Of a stretch of 6,895 bases of DNA, positions 4,708 through 6,895 are shown piece by piece. Numbering within the stretch: position 1 is the stretch's first letter; each line of letters begins with the position of its first letter. A program made the position numbers and the translations under genes. The stretch covers positions 1 to 6,895 of the forward strand of contig CAMQOJ010000232.1 in the NCBI GenBank assembly GCA_947003375.1, in the 5' to 3' direction. Source of the DNA: an uncultured Lachnospiraceae bacterium (GTDB lineage: Bacteria > Bacillota > Clostridia > Lachnospirales > Lachnospiraceae). A model generated the notes under the pieces. It worked only from the letters and a program-made list of their open reading frames with translations. It was not told where the DNA came from and searched no databases.

Positions 4708-5334
4708 TTATCCCTCCGCCACACCAATGACTCCCCTGTCGATCAGCCCCTGGAAGACATGGTCAATTATGACGGCCTCCAGGTACCCGGAGATCCCCAT
4801 GATGAACAGGGCGGGGAAATAGACGAAGAACCAGATCAGGAACACCGTCAGCGCCTGTATGGCCAGAACGGCCACCGTCCAGCCCGGGCAGCGGACCATG
4901 ATCGTCACGGCCATCCGGAAATGCCCGGAGGCCGTATTCCCGAACTTCGCCATGGCCGCGAACACAAAGGGGAACAGGGCCAGCACCAGCAGGGACAATA
5001 CGGCGAACACGATGGTCTGCACCTGGTACCCCTCTCCCCAGAACAGGCTGTAATAGAAAAAGTCGAACGCGAATACAATCTGCACCAGCACCAGGGGAAT
5101 CCCCAGCTGCAGCCCCTGCTTCAGGTTCCCACGGAACGCCTGGAAGAAGCGGCGGGCGATGTACCCCTCCCGATCCTTCACTGCCTGCAGCAGCACCTCG
5201 AAGAGGGCAGCCGTGGCGGCCCCCATGGTGAGGATGGGAAGGCTGCACAGGAACCACAATATCCCCACATACAGCATCATCACCAGTTTATTTATCCCCC
5301 GCGCAAAGGGAGAATTCAGGCTAAATAAGTTCAT
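4708..5334 (-). CDS. yesL: YesL-family (DUF624) membrane protein
   Basis: A 208-residue multi-pass membrane protein of the YesL/DUF624 family, which is regularly encoded beside LplABC/YesOPQ-type sugar transporters in Firmicutes; its biochemical role is not established. The family look is seen in the N-terminal NSPFARGINKL followed by a membrane segment and LPILTMGAATAALF (residues 32-45), and in the basic loop RRFFQAFRGNLKQG (61-74). Further hydrophobic stretches lie near 76-98, 106-130, 150-170 and 170-190. The length is normal for the family. The ATG at 5334 is 11 nt after the stop of the upstream binding-protein gene. AGGAG lies 7 nt before the ATG and overlaps the TGA, so the two genes are probably translationally coupled. 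No terminator follows, so its transcript may run into the small gene and end at 4372-4413. Confidence 0.88.
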   Translation of the reverse strand: MNLFSLNSPFARGINKLVMMLYVGILWFLCSLPILTMGAATAALFEVLLQAVKDREGYIARRFFQAFRGNLKQGLQLGIPLVLVQIVFAFDFFYYSLFWGEGYQVQTIVFAVLSLLVLALFPFVFAAMAKFGNTASGHFRMAVTIMVRCPGWTVAVLAIQALTVFLIWFFVYFPALFIMGISGYLEAVIIDHVFQGLIDRGVIGVAEG

Positions 5335-5345
5335 GTCCTCTCTCC

Positions 5346-6895
5346 TCAGTCCGTCACCGCCACAGGCGCAACGTCTCCAGCGCCAGGAAGCTGCGCCGCA
5401 TAGTCCGTCAGCTGTTCCTGAATCGCCTCCAGATATTGTTCAAAACCTGCCCCGTACAAACGCTGGTTGGCTTCCTCAAGAGCCTCCAGGTAGTCCTCCC
5501 CGTATCCGCACACCAGCGGCTGGAAATATTGGAGCCATACCCGCTCTACCGCAGCCTGTTCCTTTCCAGACAGCACAAACGAAAATCCGTCCAGTGGATC
5601 GTCCTCCACCGTCTTCCCTGTCTCCTTGCTCCAGTCGGGAAACGCATGGTATACTTCTTCATCCCACTTCCTGTTCACGGGAATCCCTTCATAGCCCATT
5701 GTATCGTCCGTAACGGCAGTCCAGCCAAAGCGGTTCTGGGAGCTGATTCCATCAAAACCGATTTTTCCGTCCACAAGGTTATAATTTTCACCCTCTGCTC
5801 CGTATGCCACCAGAGAATAGTATCTCGCATCCGTATGGATTTTTTCCAACAGCTCCATGGCCAGTTCCGGCTCCGTTGTCTTCGCTGAGATGGAAATCAC
5901 AGAAGCGCCTGCAAGGGAGCCTACATGGTAGGTATCGAACTGATCCAGATAAGGAAAAAAGTTGAATTCCCATTCGGGATTCTTCTCATACAAAGCCGGA
6001 ATCCAATGGTTGTTCAGGGACCAGATGGGATTGTTGGTCTCACAGGGTTTCTTATCCTCCAGAATCAATGTTTTGCCCAGCTCACCCTCATTGTCGGATC
6101 TTGACAGCATATCGGAGTCCAGGATTCCGTCCCGCTTCCATTTCCAGATATAGGCCAGTACCTCCTTGAATTCCGGCGTCTCCGTACGGTTCAGCGCCTT
6201 ATAGGGATTTGCTGCCTCCACCACCACCAGGGGTGTCTCCAGGCTGCTGTTCAGCTCCAAATATTTCCCCCTTGTGAGCAAGAGCCACAGACTGCTCCAC
6301 ACCCGGTTATCCGTGACCAAAGGCGCATCCCGATACCGCTCGTCCTGCTTTGCCCGGTAGAGATAGGCCTCCATGGTCTCCAGGTCGCAAACCTCCTCCA
6401 GGCCCCATTCCCTGCGCAGATCCTCTCTGTAGAAAAACCCCTCCCCTGCGCTGACGATTCCTCCCTGTCCGAATTGGGGAAGTCCATAAAGCCCTCCGTT
6501 AATCTCACATTTTTTCAGGGCATTGGCATCATAATAGGCGTAGTGCTCCTTCAGGGCCGGAACCGCGTCCAGGTAGTCGTTCATATCCAGGAACGCGTTC
6601 TTATAGACTAGCGTCCTGTAGTCAGAGAACACGCCCCCGGGGATGAAGTCATACTCCCCGGAGGCGGTCACGATGTTCAGCTGCCGCCTTTCGTTTCCCC
6701 AGGGGATGAATTCGAAGCGCAGGGTGCAGTTCAGCTCCGGGATGGTCAGGGCGTCCAGCTGCCTGTAAATCTCGTCCATCCCTTCCTCCGGCATTTTGCC
6801 CAGGGTGATTGCGCGGAAATAGACGATGGGCCGGACAGCCTCCCCTCTCTCCTCTTCTTCCGCCCCCCTGCCGCCGCCCCCCACACGCAGATCGG
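5346..6895 (-). CDS. Substrate-binding lipoprotein of a CUT1 carbohydrate ABC transporter, N-terminally truncated at the contig edge
   Basis: About 514 residues are visible. The frame is open to the right edge and the signal peptide is missing, so the true start lies outside the window. The visible part opens with a Gly-rich, Glu-rich linker (GGGGRGAEEEERGE), as found after the lipidated Cys in these proteins; a Cys codon (TGC, 6885-6887) does precede it. The solute-binding fold starts at about VRPIVYFRAI. Typical features are NGGLYGLPQF, FFYREDLRREWGLEE and the YEKNPEWEF region. A C-terminal part beginning near PLDGFSFV resembles DUF3502, like the second binding protein, to which it is clearly only distantly similar. 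It is followed 11 nt later by the YesL-type gene. The GTG at 6884 is not a credible start: it has no signal peptide or ribosome site. Role: capture of an unidentified sugar or oligosaccharide outside the cell. Confidence 0.9.
   Translation of the reverse strand, partial: DLRVGGGGRGAEEEERGEAVRPIVYFRAITLGKMPEEGMDEIYRQLDALTIPELNCTLRFEFIPWGNERRQLNIVTASGEYDFIPGGVFSDYRTLVYKNAFLDMNDYLDAVPALKEHYAYYDANALKKCEINGGLYGLPQFGQGGIVSAGEGFFYREDLRREWGLEEVCDLETMEAYLYRAKQDERYRDAPLVTDNRVWSSLWLLLTRGKYLELNSSLETPLVVVEAANPYKALNRTETPEFKEVLAYIWKWKRDGILDSDMLSRSDNEGELGKTLILEDKKPCETNNPIWSLNNHWIPALYEKNPEWEFNFFPYLDQFDTYHVGSLAGASVISISAKTTEPELAMELLEKIHTDARYYSLVAYGAEGENYNLVDGKIGFDGISSQNRFGWTAVTDDTMGYEGIPVNRKWDEEVYHAFPDWSKETGKTVEDDPLDGFSFVLSGKEQAAVERVWLQYFQPLVCGYGEDYLEALEEANQRLYGAGFEQYLEAIQEQLTDYAAQLPGAGDVAPVAVTD
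6889..6895 (+). other. Possible TruSeq-type adapter residue at the right edge
   Basis: The window ends in AGATCGG, the first seven bases of the common Illumina adapter AGATCGGAAGAGC. Seven bases can match by chance, but the position exactly at the edge and the definite adapter at the other end make it suspect. If it is adapter, the last two codons read for the truncated binding protein are not genomic. Confidence 0.4.

Noticed and set aside
4759..5328. Plus-strand open frame opposite the YesL-type gene
   Set aside because: Its translation is rich in His, Gln, Gly and Arg, typical of the antisense of a membrane-protein gene, and it has no ribosome site or homology that I recognise.
1..6895. 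CRISPR array, tRNA, rRNA, transposase, toxin-antitoxin or defence system
   Set aside because: No regularly spaced repeats, cloverleaf, rRNA-like stretch or related protein family is visible. The coding content is sugar-transport genes plus one unknown small gene.

Overview
The window looks like a metagenomic or draft contig from a moderately GC-rich clostridial Firmicute, most likely of a Lachnospiraceae type. The basis is strong AAGGAGG Shine-Dalgarno sites, lipoproteins with Firmicute-style acidic linkers, and LplB/LplC/YesL-type proteins, which these bacteria carry in many copies. The taxon is inferred from gene style only. The first 46 bases are Illumina Nextera adapter, not genome, and the last 7 bases may also be adapter residue.

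All well-supported genes lie on the minus strand, so transcription runs from right to left. From the right edge: (1) a substrate-binding lipoprotein of a CUT1 carbohydrate ABC transporter, lacking its N terminus at the contig edge; (2) a YesL/DUF624 membrane protein 11 nt downstream; (3) a 70-residue helical protein of unknown function with its own sigma-A-type promoter and a strong intrinsic terminator; (4) an LplB-type permease; (5) an LplC-type permease; (6) a second complete substrate-binding lipoprotein. Genes 4 to 6 form the classic permease-permease-binding protein operon for oligosaccharide import. No ATPase gene is present, which is usual for this group because a shared MsmX-type ATPase is encoded elsewhere. 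The substrate cannot be told from sequence. At the far left, a 17-codon plus-strand open tail may be the end of a convergent gene, followed by a GC-rich hairpin and an 11-bp degenerate tandem repeat.

The least expected content is in the spacers of the operon. The lplB-lplC junction holds a 24-pair hairpin that starts directly after the lplB stop codon, followed by a second 10-bp hairpin. The lplC-binding-protein junction (222 nt) holds three hairpins, including a 94-nt element with 30 base pairs just upstream of the binding-protein ribosome site. Two G-U wobbles show that this element folds properly only as minus-strand RNA. It and the small hairpin next to it share the same flanking sequences around different but self-complementary arms, as if one hairpin module had been duplicated. 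These structures could separate expression of the abundant binding protein from that of the membrane subunits by mRNA processing or stabilisation; this is inference. I see no CRISPR array, tRNA, rRNA, transposase or defence gene.
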